DNA of 64,000 bases from Streptomyces sp. S.PB5 (GTDB lineage Bacteria; Actinomycetota; Actinomycetes; Streptomycetales; Streptomycetaceae), in the NCBI RefSeq assembly GCF_030403745.1, contig NZ_JAQMWP010000006.1, positions 248,001 to 312,000 of the forward strand, written 5' to 3'. Under the pieces are notes generated by a model. The model was not told the origin of the DNA. It saw only the letters and a list, made by a program, of their open reading frames with translations, and ran no database searches. Position 1 is the first letter of the stretch. Every line of letters starts with the position of its first letter. This document shows positions 1-8,333 of this stretch, one piece after another. The position numbers and the translations under genes were made by a program.

Positions 1-823
1 GCTCGCGCGGGGCATGCAGCATGGCGTAGCCGATGACGACACCGCCGACGAGGCCGCCGATGTGGGCCTGCCAGGAGATGTTGGGCCAGCCGAAGGTGAA
101 GATCAGGTTGATCACCAGCAGGGCGATGACCGGGCGCATGTCGTAGTTGCGGTGACGCATGAGGACGGCCGTGGCGCCGAAGAGGCCGAAGATCGCGCCG
201 GAGGCGCCGAGCGAGGGCTGGTTGGCGTCCGCGAGCAGATAGGTCAGTGCGCTGCCGGCCAGGCCGGAGGCGAAGTAGAGCGCGAGGTAGCGGGCACGGC
301 CGAGGGCTGCTTCGAGGGGTCCGCCGATCCACCACAGGCTGAGCATGTTGAAGATGATGTGGATGTAGCTGCCGTGCAGGAACATCGCCGTCACCAGCCG
401 GTACCACTGCCCCTCGGCGACGCCCTCGATGTCGCCCAGGACAGGCACGTACGCGCGCCCGATGAGGTCGAAGCTGTCGGTGAAGCGGTCGCCGACGGAG
501 AGCTGGACGAAGTACACGGCCAGGCAGATGCCGACGAGGACCTTGGTGACGAGCCGCGGGTCCGCCGCGACCGTGCCGCCTGCGAGGGTGCGGGGCATCG
601 TGGCGTCGGGGCGGTGACCGGTGCCGGAGCCGCCACGGACGCAGTCGGGGCACTGGAAGCCGACGGAGGCGCTGACCATGCATTCGGGGCAGATCGGGCG
701 CTCGCAGCGGGTGCAGCGGATGCCGGTCTCACGGTCCGGGTGGCGGTAGCAGCCGGGCAGGCCCTGGGCGGGCTCCGGCCCCCGGTCCTCCGGGCCCCGT
801 GGGCTGCCTGGCACCTGGTCCAT
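1..823 (-). CDS. Rhomboid-family intramembrane serine protease, N-terminal zinc ribbon (3' end cut by window)
   Basis: Membrane-embedded serine protease that cleaves transmembrane segments of other proteins. Translated from the ATG at 823-821, preceded by AGGGGA. The first 65 or so residues form a small cysteine-rich zinc-binding module (CYRHPDRET, then CTRC, CPEC, CPDC), a common N-terminal addition in actinobacterial rhomboids. Hydrophobic segments follow, with a WIGGPLE loop, the catalytic serine motif GASGAIFG, and the downstream histidine in AHIGG. These fit the rhomboid Ser-His dyad. The C-terminus lies beyond base 1. The substrate is unknown. It is followed on the same strand side by a cyclophilin, a pairing I recall from other Streptomyces. 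Confidence 0.9.
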   Translation of the reverse strand, partial: MDQVPGSPRGPEDRGPEPAQGLPGCYRHPDRETGIRCTRCERPICPECMVSASVGFQCPDCVRGGSGTGHRPDATMPRTLAGGTVAADPRLVTKVLVGICLAVYFVQLSVGDRFTDSFDLIGRAYVPVLGDIEGVAEGQWYRLVTAMFLHGSYIHIIFNMLSLWWIGGPLEAALGRARYLALYFASGLAGSALTYLLADANQPSLGASGAIFGLFGATAVLMRHRNYDMRPVIALLVINLIFTFGWPNISWQAHIGGLVGGVVIGYAMLHAPRE

Positions 824-934
824 GAAGTCCCCTAAGTCGTCGAATGCAATGAATCCGCCCCGCCCATCCATACGGACGAGCGAGGCGTTTGGTTCCCTGC
901 GGGCGTCGGCGTCGCTGGTCACGCGCCGTCGGGC

Positions 935-1468
935 TCAGCCCTCGCGGGTCTCGACGATGACCGTCTCGATGACGACGTCTGTCACCGGACGGTGGTTGGG
1001 TTTGGTGGTCGGGACACCGGCGATGTCGTCCACGACCTTGCGGCTGCCCGCGTCGGTGACCTCGCCGAAGATGGTGTGCTTGCGGTTCAGCCAGGCCGTC
1101 GGGGAGACGGTGATGAAGAACTGCGAACCGTTGGTACCCGGGCCGGCGTTGGCCATGGCGAGCAGGTAGGGCTTGTCGAAGCGCAGGTCAGGGTGGAACT
1201 CGTCCTCGAACTCGTAGCCGGGGCCGCCGATGCCGGTGCCCAGCGGGTCGCCGCCCTGGATCATGAAGCCGCTGATGATGCGGTGGAAGACCGTGCCGTC
1301 GTAGAGCCTCGCGGTGGACACGTCACCGGTGCCGGGGTGAGTCCATGTGCGCTCGCCCTGAGCAAGCTCGACGAAGTTCTTCACCGTCCGGGGGGCGTGG
1401 TTCGGCAGAAGCCGGACTTCGATGTCGCCGTGGTTGGTCCTCAGGGTGGCGTAGAGCTGCTCGGCCAC
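935..1468 (-). CDS. Peptidyl-prolyl cis-trans isomerase, cyclophilin type
   Basis: Cytoplasmic cyclophilin of 177 residues that speeds cis-trans isomerisation of prolyl bonds during folding. No signal peptide is visible. The active-site signature is present: FHR at residues 61-63, GFMIQGG just after, GTNGSQFF around 111-118, the cyclosporin-contact Trp126 and His131 in a RKHTIFG block. An in-frame extension reaches upstream to 1663. I chose the GTG at 1468-1466 because GGAAGG lies seven bases before it and the protein then begins AEQLYATL, as in other Streptomyces cyclophilins of the same length. The upstream extension is low-complexity and unlike the family. Confidence 0.93.
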   Translation of the reverse strand: MAEQLYATLRTNHGDIEVRLLPNHAPRTVKNFVELAQGERTWTHPGTGDVSTARLYDGTVFHRIISGFMIQGGDPLGTGIGGPGYEFEDEFHPDLRFDKPYLLAMANAGPGTNGSQFFITVSPTAWLNRKHTIFGEVTDAGSRKVVDDIAGVPTTKPNHRPVTDVVIETVIVETREG

Positions 1469-1833
1469 GATCTGCCTTCCCTTGCCTTTTGTGTGACCCC
1501 TCGATCCTTGCACGGTCGGCAGGTTCCGTCGCCCGCCGTCCCCTTCCCGCCGTCCGTTGCGGAGTGTCGCTTGCAGAAAACCGGTCGAGTACGCCCGGGC
1601 CGGGAGCGCTCGGCGGCGATCCGTGGCATTGTCGACGACAAGCTCCCGTTGCCCCGTATTCATCCGCTATTGCATGTGATCGGTTCTTCAGCAGCGCTTG
1701 ATCGTAGATCGTCTGGAGTCAGCGTCCATGACCCGGATGCCCGCCCTCACATGCCCCGGTCCCCGTTGCCAGGCATGATCCGTAAAAGGGTGGAAAGTCG
1801 AAATACCGTACGCCACCGAGGAGGAGGATTCCC

Positions 1834-2535
1834 GTGACCCGCATCGACAGCGTGCGCGCCGCGACCGGTTCGGCGAAGGACAGCGTGCTGCACGCCGCGG
1901 AAGTGGTGGCGCCCTACGCCGACACGGCCAAGGACAGGGCCGCGCACTACGCACACGAGGCACGCGTACGGCTCGCGCCGAAGGTGTCGCAGGCGGCCGA
2001 ACAGGCCCGCGTCCAGTACGGCGCACATGTCGCGCCGCGCATGGAACAGGCGCTCACGCATGTGCCGCCGAAGGTCGACCAAGCCGCCCATGAGGCCGCC
2101 GTCCGCACCCGCAAGGCTGCCCGGCAGGCCGCCGACTATTCACGTCCGAGGATCGAGCAGGCCGTGGCCGCGGCCGGTCCGGTCCGGGACGAGGCCGCTT
2201 CCCGCGGGGCGGCCGCGCTCCTCGCACTGCGCGGCCAGGTCTCGCCCAAGGAGATCGAGAGGCTGACCCGCAAGCACGAGCGGCGGGCCAGGGCCGGCCG
2301 TCTGGCCAGGGCTCTGGCGATCGCCGGGATTCTGGCGGGCGGCGCCTTCGCCGCCTGGAAGTGGTGGGACAAGCAGGCCAACCCGGACTGGCTGGTGGAA
2401 CCGCCCGCCGCGACGGAGGTCCCGGAGTCGACCCGGCTGACGTCGGTGGACGGCAGCGGCCAGTCCGTCCTCGACCCTGAGGTGCAGGCCAAGGAGGCCG
2501 AGGAGGAGGCCGCGCACCGCGACGAACACCGGTGA
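1834..2535 (+). CDS. DUF5324 family membrane-associated protein
   Basis: A 233-residue protein recognised as the Streptomyces DUF5324 family; its biochemical role is not known. The GTG start follows a strong GGAGGAGG site. Residues 1-140 are a long alanine-rich amphipathic helix with repeating charged residues, resembling an apolipoprotein or LEA-like coil. A basic patch (HERRARAGR) leads into one transmembrane helix near residues 155-175, followed by the characteristic AAWKWWDKQANPDW motif and an acidic tail. This architecture suggests a membrane-tethered coiled protein. A long perfect hairpin terminates the transcript just after the stop. Confidence 0.85.
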   Translation: MTRIDSVRAATGSAKDSVLHAAEVVAPYADTAKDRAAHYAHEARVRLAPKVSQAAEQARVQYGAHVAPRMEQALTHVPPKVDQAAHEAAVRTRKAARQAADYSRPRIEQAVAAAGPVRDEAASRGAAALLALRGQVSPKEIERLTRKHERRARAGRLARALAIAGILAGGAFAAWKWWDKQANPDWLVEPPAATEVPESTRLTSVDGSGQSVLDPEVQAKEAEEEAAHRDEHR

Positions 2536-2550
2536 CGTCCGGCGCTTCGA

Positions 2551-2600
2551 ACATCGCTGTGGGGCAGGAGACTTGAGGGTCTCCTGCCCCACAGCGATGT
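2551..2600 (+). terminator. Perfect 21-bp inverted repeat after the DUF5324 gene
   Basis: Bases 2551-2571 pair perfectly with 2580-2600 around an eight-base loop, 15 bases after the stop codon of the upstream gene. It has no clear T-run on the plus strand, as is common for Streptomyces hairpin terminators. Its last three bases are also the first three of a parS-like site. Confidence 0.85.
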
Positions 2601-2613
2601 TTCACGTGGAACA
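2598..2613. promoter_or_regulatory. parS-like site with one mismatch
   Basis: TGTTTCACGTGGAACA differs from the perfect palindrome TGTTTCACGTGAAACA at one base. It is the only parS-like site in the window left of oriC, about 22 kb from it, and it abuts a terminator hairpin. It probably binds ParB more weakly than the exact sites on the right. Confidence 0.7.
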
Positions 2614-2999
2614 GCGGGTGTGTGGCGCAGGTGTGTGGCACGTACAGCCACGATGACGTTTGCAACGGTTCAGGTGTGCAGGTTCCGCACGGATTGCATG
2701 GACGGAGCGCTTCCCTCCGGTTATCTGTGCGGGTTCTCACCAGTCCCCACAAGGCCTCCACCAGCGGAATCCATGCCTCCGGCATCTCGTGAGTCACTCA
2801 CGGGACAGCCCGCGACACCTTGCCGCCACTCGCGTTTGCGCAAATATCTGCAACGTCTCCGGGGATCCCGAGTGACTCACGTCACCTCCGGAGACCGACT
2901 CCGTCCACATCTGCCGCACGCACACATGCGTCGCGTGAAAAACCGGTACATGCAAGAACCGGCCAGCGCCCGTGAAGGGCGTCTGACCGGTCCGAGGTG
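2614..2999. other. Gene-free stretch with several short palindromes
   Basis: No convincing gene lies between the parS-like site and tRNA-Ala. Three short symmetrical elements stand out: a 15-base odd palindrome at 2788-2802 (arms CGTGAGT and ACTCACG), TTTGCGCAAA at 2835-2844, and a GTGAC/GTCAC inverted repeat at 2872-2885. Two of them share a GTGACTCAC-like core. They could be regulator operators, but no gene start is close by. Confidence 0.5.
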
Positions 3000-3072
3000 T
3001 GGAGCCTAGGGGAGTCGAACCCCTGACATCTGCCATGCAAAGACAGCGCTCTACCAACTGAGCTAAGGCCCC
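3000..3072 (-). tRNA. tRNA-Ala (anticodon TGC)
   Basis: A 73-base cloverleaf reads on the minus strand from 3072. The acceptor arm begins GGGGCCT and pairs with AGGCTCC, giving the G3-U70 wobble that identifies alanine tRNAs. The D-arm (GCTCAGTTGGTAGAGC), the TGC anticodon in TTTGCAT and the T-arm (GGGGTTCGACTCCCC) are all intact. CCA is not encoded, so the end must be added by the cca product, which lies at about 44-46 kb in this window. Confidence 0.97.
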
Positions 3073-3205
3073 GGAAGCGGAACGTCCGGCCGGAAGTGAC
3101 TCATACCGGCGGGCGTCGCAGACCAGAGTACCGGGTCGCCCCCGGTATCTCGCAAAAAGATTGGGGGTCCCGATGAACGACCACTCTCCGTAAGATGCTC
3201 GGCGT

Positions 3206-3223
3206 GGTTCGCTAGAGCGAACC
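3206..3223. promoter_or_regulatory. Inverted repeat upstream of the HTH gene, candidate operator
   Basis: GGTTCGCT and AGCGAACC form a perfect 8-bp inverted repeat with a two-base spacer, 31 bases before the helix-turn-helix gene start. Its position fits autoregulation by that gene, which is an inference. Confidence 0.4.
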
Positions 3224-3254
3224 GCGGTATTTGGGGAAGCGATGGGGAGACGCA

Positions 3255-3803
3255 ATGGACGCCGCACAGCAGGAAGCGACCGCAAGAGCGCGGGAACTGC
3301 AGCGGAACTGGTACGGGGAGCCGCTGGGGGCGCTCTTCCGTAAGCTCATCGACGATCTTGGTCTCAACCAGGCTCGTCTCGCGGGGGTGCTGGGGCTGTC
3401 CGCACCGATGCTGTCGCAGCTGATGAGCGGTCAGCGGGCGAAGATCGGCAATCCGGCCGTGGTCCAGCGGGTGCAGCTGCTGCAGGACCTGGCGGGGCAG
3501 GTCGCGGACGGCAGCGTCAGCGCCGCCGAGGCGACCGAGCGGATGGACGAGATCAAGAAGTCGCAGGGGGGCTCGGTGCTCAGCAACACCACGACCACGA
3601 CGAGCAGTTCGGGAGCACCGACGGTCAAGCGGGTCGTCCGCGAGATCCAGTCGCTGCTGCGCTCGGTCGCCGCCGCGGGGGACATCATCGACGCGGCGGA
3701 CACCCTCGCCCCGACCCATCCGGAACTGGCAGAGTTCCTCCGGGTCTACGGCGCGGGCCGCACCTCGGACGCGGTCGCGCACTACCAGTCCCACCAGAAC
3801 TGA
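3255..3803 (+). CDS. Helix-turn-helix DNA-binding protein
   Basis: A 182-residue probable transcription regulator. The ATG at 3255 follows GGGGAG with good spacing; an in-frame start 24 bases earlier has no comparable site. Residues about 25-65 carry a lambda-repressor/Xre-like helix-turn-helix (LGLNQARLAGVLGLSAPMLS). The remainder is helical, with a Ser/Thr-rich linker near residues 110-125 and a C-terminal helical segment ending VAHYQSHQN. No ligand or enzymatic domain is recognisable. Its gene precedes a Ser/Thr kinase gene in the same direction, with a 327-base gap between them, so they may be transcribed separately. Confidence 0.85.
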   Translation: MDAAQQEATARARELQRNWYGEPLGALFRKLIDDLGLNQARLAGVLGLSAPMLSQLMSGQRAKIGNPAVVQRVQLLQDLAGQVADGSVSAAEATERMDEIKKSQGGSVLSNTTTTTSSSGAPTVKRVVREIQSLLRSVAAAGDIIDAADTLAPTHPELAEFLRVYGAGRTSDAVAHYQSHQN

Positions 3804-4130
3804 CCTCGCGGCCCGGTCACCGAAGGGGGTTCGGCAGCCGGGCCGAGGGTCGGGAGACCACGAAGAAGGCACGAGGAGAGCACGAGGGGTCGCGCCCTAT
3901 GGGGGCGATCACGGGGGCGTCGCTCATCCGGGAGGCACACGGGGGTCTGGCCATCGCCGGTCGGAAGACGGCCGGGCCACGGGACCGTGGACTGGGCCGC
4001 GGGAGCGTGTCGCTCACCCGAGCGGTACTGCGAGGGGTGTCACTCATCCTGAGCGGTGCGGCGGGAGTCGTATCGCCCGCAGCGGGGGAGGCAAGGGGGA
4101 AGACCGAAGGGGGAGGAGCGACGCACTGTC
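3804..4130 (+). repeat. Kinase gene upstream region with three direct repeats
   Basis: This 327-base stretch has no supported gene. It holds three copies of a 14-base motif, GYGTCRCTCAYCCK, at 3917-3930, 4007-4020 and 4037-4050, all on the same strand. The last two have 30-base spacing, close to three helical turns. They sit 80-215 bases before the kinase start and could bind a regulator. Confidence 0.45.
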
Positions 4131-5636
4131 ATGGGTGAGGTCTTCGCCGGCCGGTACGAACTCGTCGACCCGATCGGACGCGGAGGTGTCGGGGCCGTCT
4201 GGCGTGCCTGGGACCACCGCCGCCGCCGGTATGTCGCCGCCAAGGTGCTCCAGCAGAGCGACGCGCACTCGCTGCTGCGCTTCGTCCGCGAACAGGCGCT
4301 GCGGATCGACCACCCCCATGTGCTCGCGCCGGCCAGCTGGGCCGCCGACGACGACAAGGTCCTGTTCACCATGGACCTGGTCGCCGGTGGCTCTCTGGTC
4401 CATCTGGTCGGGGACTACGGCCCGCTGCCAGCGCCCTTCGTCTGCACACTGCTCGACCAGCTCCTGGCGGGGCTGGCGGCGGTGCACGCGGAGGATGTGG
4501 TGCACCGCGACATCAAGCCCGCCAACCTGTTGCTGGAAGCCACCGGCACGGGCCGGCCACGGCTGCGCCTGTCCGACTTCGGCATCGCGATGCGGCTGGG
4601 CGAGCCACGGCTGACCGAGACCAACCTCGTGGTGGGGACGCCCGGTTACATCTCGCCCGAGCAGATGATGGGCGCGGAGCCGGACTTTCCCGCAGACCTG
4701 TTCGCCGTCGGCCTGGTCGCGCTGTACCTCCTGGAGGGCGCCAAACCGGACGCCAAGGAACTCGTCCAGTACTTCGCGGCGCACGGGACACCGAGCGCGC
4801 CCAAGGGCGTCCCCGAACCGCTCTGGCAGGTCGTGGCCACCCTGGTGCAGCCGGATCCCCAGGCCCGCTTCCGCACCGCCACGGGGGCACGCAAAGCGCT
4901 GGCCGCAGCCAGGGAACTCCTGCCGGATCCCGGCCCCGACGACGAGCTGATCGAGATCTTCGATCAACTCGGGCCACTGCCTCCGGGGTTCGGCCCCGAG
5001 GGGCCACTCAAGCCGGCGCCGGGGGTGCAGACGGGGTTCTCCAGGCCGGTGGGGGGCGGGGACACCTGGGGTTCGAGCACCGGCTTCCGGCCGTCCGTGG
5101 AGGGCGGCTCGGGTCCGGGCGATCCCCGTCAGGGCACCGAGGCACCGCCGACGCCGTCCTCCGGCTCGGGCTCCTCCGGTGCCGGGCAGCCGCCCAGCAT
5201 GTCGGACACCGGAAGCTTCCATCTGCCGCCACCGCAGTCCACGGTCTCCTCGCCTCATCAGGAGCCTCAGGAGCAGCAACACGAGCCCCTGGCACCGGCA
5301 CAGCCACATCAGGGCAGCGAACAGCACCAGCCCGCGCCCTCCACCCCGCATGACCCCACGCACGTCCTGGCCTCCCCCCGACAGCAGACACCGCCCTACC
5401 CGGCAAGTCCTCCGAGCTCGCCGCCACACCTCCGCGCCGACGCCTCTACTGCTTCGTACACCGCTCAGGTCCCGCAGGTTCCACCTCCGGCCCGAGAAAA
5501 CTCACGGCACCGTGCCCGCCGGGCCACAAACAGGGCCCGCCGACGCCCCGGCCCTCCGGCCAAGGTGGTCATCCCAGTGCTGCTCCTGGCGCTGGCCTGT
5601 TACGCCGTGGGCTTCTGGGCGCTGGCGCAGCTCTGA
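4131..5636 (+). CDS. Membrane-anchored Ser/Thr protein kinase (PknB-like)
   Basis: A 501-residue Hanks-type kinase. The Gly-rich loop GRGGVGAVW lies at residues 16-24, the ATP-binding lysine is K38, HRDIKPANLL spans 125-134 with catalytic D127, DFG is at 149-151, and GTPGYISPEQ forms the activation segment. After the roughly 270-residue kinase domain comes a long Pro/Ser/Gln/His-rich linker and a single C-terminal transmembrane helix (residues about 478-498) with almost nothing outside. It therefore lacks PASTA repeats or any external sensor. The ATG at 4131 is preceded by GGAGGAGC; an upstream in-frame start would add a low-complexity tail. Substrates are unknown. A shared hairpin separates it from the convergent nuclease gene. 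Confidence 0.92.
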   Translation: MGEVFAGRYELVDPIGRGGVGAVWRAWDHRRRRYVAAKVLQQSDAHSLLRFVREQALRIDHPHVLAPASWAADDDKVLFTMDLVAGGSLVHLVGDYGPLPAPFVCTLLDQLLAGLAAVHAEDVVHRDIKPANLLLEATGTGRPRLRLSDFGIAMRLGEPRLTETNLVVGTPGYISPEQMMGAEPDFPADLFAVGLVALYLLEGAKPDAKELVQYFAAHGTPSAPKGVPEPLWQVVATLVQPDPQARFRTATGARKALAAARELLPDPGPDDELIEIFDQLGPLPPGFGPEGPLKPAPGVQTGFSRPVGGGDTWGSSTGFRPSVEGGSGPGDPRQGTEAPPTPSSGSGSSGAGQPPSMSDTGSFHLPPPQSTVSSPHQEPQEQQHEPLAPAQPHQGSEQHQPAPSTPHDPTHVLASPRQQTPPYPASPPSSPPHLRADASTASYTAQVPQVPPPARENSRHRARRATNRARRRPGPPAKVVIPVLLLALACYAVGFWALAQL

Positions 5637-5697
5637 ACGCCGCCGAAGCAACCGCGCTGACTGAGTTCCTTTCAGGAAGTCGGTCGTTAGCATGGCG

Positions 5698-5738
5698 GAG
5701 GCCCGAAGCCGCAACTTTCTCTTGCGGCTTCGGGCCTC
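5698..5738. terminator. Bidirectional terminator hairpin between convergent genes
   Basis: Bases 5698-5714 pair perfectly with 5722-5738 (17 bp, seven-base loop). It lies between the 3' ends of the kinase gene and the minus-strand nuclease gene and can end both transcripts. Confidence 0.88.
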
Positions 5739-5753
5739 GTCACATCGCCGTGC

Positions 5754-6812
5754 CTACTCCAGAGCCTTCAACGGTTCCCCGGCGCTCCACTCCTCCAGCA
5801 CCCCGCGGTGTACGGCCGTGATGCCGGTCTCGGAGGCGAGGGCGAGGGCCTCAGGTGTGAAGGGGCACGTCGCCACGAAGAGCGCCACCTCTGCGCTGTA
5901 CAGGACCTTCGCCGAGCCGATGAATTTCTGGATGTCGGAGCTGGCGATCGTGAGGTAGGGGGCGCGCCTCTTGCACTGGACCACCATGCGTCGTCCGTCG
6001 GCCGTGAGCCCGATGAGATCGACACCCCTGTCTCCGTGACCGCCTTGTACGACGACGTTGGTGCAGCCGTCCCGGGCCAGCAGTTTGGCGATGTGGCGCT
6101 CGAACGCGTGGCCGTTCATGGCGTCCATGGCGGCCATGACTCCTACGGCAGGCCGGTCGTCCCGTAGCCCTTCGAGCCTCTTCAGCCGCTCATGGTGATG
6201 GTGCAGCCGTCGCTCGATGCGCTGGACTCCTGAGCGCAGGGCGATCAGCTCCTTGCGGTGTTCGCCCGAGGTTTCGATCAGGGTGTTGAACATGGGGACG
6301 ACCGTCTTGCCGAGGATGCGGGTGATGCGCTGGTCGATGCGGGCGTCGAGGTCGTCGAGGTCGTCGCTGTCCTTGTGGACGGAGTTGTCCACAGGTTGTG
6401 TCCGGGCCAGGTACTCCATGTCCAGGAGGTACACGCGTACCTGGCGTGCGACGTCGCTGTCGCGGAGCAGCATGGCAATGTTGAGGACGGCTCGGCGGGA
6501 GTAGACGGTGAGACTCCGGCGGGCCTGTGGATAACTTCCCAGCGAGAGTGACATGTTGTCACTCTCGAAATTTCGCAGGTCAGCGCCCCGCAGCACCACC
6601 ATGCCATTGACTTCCAGCTCTTCGCGGTGCCGTTTGGTGAGCTGCCGGACGACCTCGGCACTGACACCGAAGTACGCCGCCACCATCGCCGTGGTCACAT
6701 GCATCCCGTCCGGCAGCAGCGACAGCGCCTTGACTCTGTCGAGCACGTCCGTCCGTTCGAGCACGCTGTTGCGCAGGCTCTGCGATTCCAGCAGCGCGGA
6801 GTCGTTGATCAT
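5754..6812 (-). CDS. Mrr-like restriction endonuclease with antirepressor-like N-terminal domain
   Basis: A 352-residue protein with two parts. The C-terminal 125 residues match the Mrr-type PD-(D/E)xK nuclease fold: NGHAFERH with E238, GGHGDRGVDL with D265, then VVQCK with Q279 and K281, and the usual SSDIQKFIG segment. The N-terminal half (residues 30-140) carries a helix-turn-helix-like region (TTAMVAAYFGVSAEVVRQL) and a segment (YSRRAVLNIAMLL...VRVYLLDME) like phage antirepressor or RhuM/KilA-type proteins. A His-rich coiled coil joins them. The start ATG has GGAAGGG before it. Mrr enzymes cut modified DNA, so a role in phage or foreign-DNA restriction is plausible but unproven. No methylase neighbours it. 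Confidence 0.82.
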   Translation of the reverse strand: MINDSALLESQSLRNSVLERTDVLDRVKALSLLPDGMHVTTAMVAAYFGVSAEVVRQLTKRHREELEVNGMVVLRGADLRNFESDNMSLSLGSYPQARRSLTVYSRRAVLNIAMLLRDSDVARQVRVYLLDMEYLARTQPVDNSVHKDSDDLDDLDARIDQRITRILGKTVVPMFNTLIETSGEHRKELIALRSGVQRIERRLHHHHERLKRLEGLRDDRPAVGVMAAMDAMNGHAFERHIAKLLARDGCTNVVVQGGHGDRGVDLIGLTADGRRMVVQCKRRAPYLTIASSDIQKFIGSAKVLYSAEVALFVATCPFTPEALALASETGITAVHRGVLEEWSAGEPLKALE

Positions 6813-6957
6813 GTTCTGCCCTTCCGTTCACGGTGCGGCTCCATGGCCAGGGCAGAGCACAGGCACCCCACCCCATCCGATCAACGAATCGTCATAAGGG
6901 AAGACACGATCGAAGCAGGAACAAATGCCCGGAAAGCATCTTCCGGAACGGCCGCCC

Positions 6958-8268
6958 CTACCTGGCCCCGGCCCTCCGCCGAGCCACCACGCTCCACGCC
7001 CCGAGCACCGCCAACAACAGCGTCCCCGCCCCGATCCCGGCCGCCGCGACGACCGTCAGCACCGCATCGTCCCCCACGCCCCCGCCCCCCTCCGGCGCCG
7101 TCGCCCGGTCCTGCGCCGGGACCTCGAACAGGCCCTGTGGATCGGACGGCCCCGAGTACCCGGGCGCCGCCTCGCTCGTCCCCCGGACCCGAACCCGCAG
7201 CGTCACCTCGAACGGCCCGTCGCCGTACTTCTCGGCCACCCGTTCCGAGAGATGGAGGACGAGGTAATAGGAGCCGGCGAACCGCAGGGCGGCGCGCGCC
7301 CGGTCGGCGGTGGCGTAGCGGTTTTCGTAGTCGACCGGCGGCAGGGCGTTGAAGGACTTCGCCTTCTGGGTGCCGCTGTAGAGGAGGACGACTTCGGCGA
7401 CCGGCATGCGCGCGGGGTTGTAGAGCGACATGGTGAGGGCGTTGGACACAGCGCCGCTGTCGCCGGTCGCGCTGCCCAGTTCGGCGGTGGCTTCGAGCTG
7501 TCGGCCCCAGTCGACCGGCACTGCGTAGAAAAGCGTCTGCCCCGGTTCGATGCCGGAGCTCCAGGCCCCCTGCCCCACACGCGCGGCTTCGTCGAATCCC
7601 GCGCCGCCCGGGCGCCGTACCGCCTTGGACGTAAGGGGCTCGGGGGAAGCGGAGTCCCAGTCCTCAGGCGGGCTCGTCCCACCGTCCTGCTTCAGCCCCG
7701 GCTCCGACACCGGCGCGAGCTCCAGCTCCCAGTCGTCCGGTGACGCCTCCGTTCCGTCCAAGCGCTCGACGACGACGTAATAGGTGCCGCCGCCCTTGCA
7801 CAGCGCGCGTGGGGAGAAGGTCTCGCGGGCGCCCCAGGCGACGATCGGACGGGGGCTGCGGCCGACGTAGGTGGTCTTGGCGGAGCAGGAGCGTTCGTCG
7901 GCGTTCTGCAGGAGGACACGGATGCCGGCGGTCGGGGAAACCTTCGTACGCGCGCGTGGGACGGCGGTCACGGAGACGTAGACGTTCGACGTGTCGTCGA
8001 GGGTGAGGCCGTAGTAGAGCTTGCTGCTCGCCGGAAGGGAGCTTCTGTAGGTCCGGCCGACTTCGAGGGGCGCGGCGTCGACGGTGCTCGTGGCGCCGGT
8101 GACCGATGGGGTGTCCGGGGCGAATGCGTAAGGGCTGGGCGTACCTGCCGCGTAAGCGACCCGGCCGGGCAGCAGGGCCGCCGTGCACAACACAGCCGCG
8201 CCCACGACGGCCGAGCCCATCCCGCGCCACCGCACGGTTTGCCACCGCCCCGTACGCCGCCCCATCAC
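6958..8268 (-). CDS. Secreted, membrane-anchored protein of unknown function
   Basis: A 436-residue protein I do not recognise. A basic N-terminus and hydrophobic core (AVVGAAVLCTAALLPG) ending VAYAAG suggest a signal peptide of about 40 residues. Two similar extracellular modules follow: one contains LYYGLTLDDTSNVYVSV, the other TLFYAVPVDWGRQLEATAEL. They resemble the beta-sandwich PPC-like modules of surface proteins. The C-terminus has one transmembrane helix and an RRRAGAR tail, so most of the chain should lie outside the cell. Two cysteine pairs may form disulfides. GTG at 8268 and ATG at 8265 are both possible starts after GAGGGG. Confidence 0.72.
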   Translation of the reverse strand: MMGRRTGRWQTVRWRGMGSAVVGAAVLCTAALLPGRVAYAAGTPSPYAFAPDTPSVTGATSTVDAAPLEVGRTYRSSLPASSKLYYGLTLDDTSNVYVSVTAVPRARTKVSPTAGIRVLLQNADERSCSAKTTYVGRSPRPIVAWGARETFSPRALCKGGGTYYVVVERLDGTEASPDDWELELAPVSEPGLKQDGGTSPPEDWDSASPEPLTSKAVRRPGGAGFDEAARVGQGAWSSGIEPGQTLFYAVPVDWGRQLEATAELGSATGDSGAVSNALTMSLYNPARMPVAEVVLLYSGTQKAKSFNALPPVDYENRYATADRARAALRFAGSYYLVLHLSERVAEKYGDGPFEVTLRVRVRGTSEAAPGYSGPSDPQGLFEVPAQDRATAPEGGGGVGDDAVLTVVAAAGIGAGTLLLAVLGAWSVVARRRAGAR

Positions 8269-8333
8269 GCGCCACCCCTCGCCGTAGCCGGACCGTGGGC
8301 CATCCTGCCCCGCACCGCCCCGGGCAACACAAA

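Noticed and set aside
14..835. Plus-strand 273-codon frame at the left edge
   Set aside because: It is the shadow of the rhomboid gene, whose catalytic motifs are clear on the minus strand.
3899..4138. 79-codon frame before the kinase gene
   Set aside because: No ribosome site, low-complexity translation, and it spans the direct repeats and kinase ribosome site.
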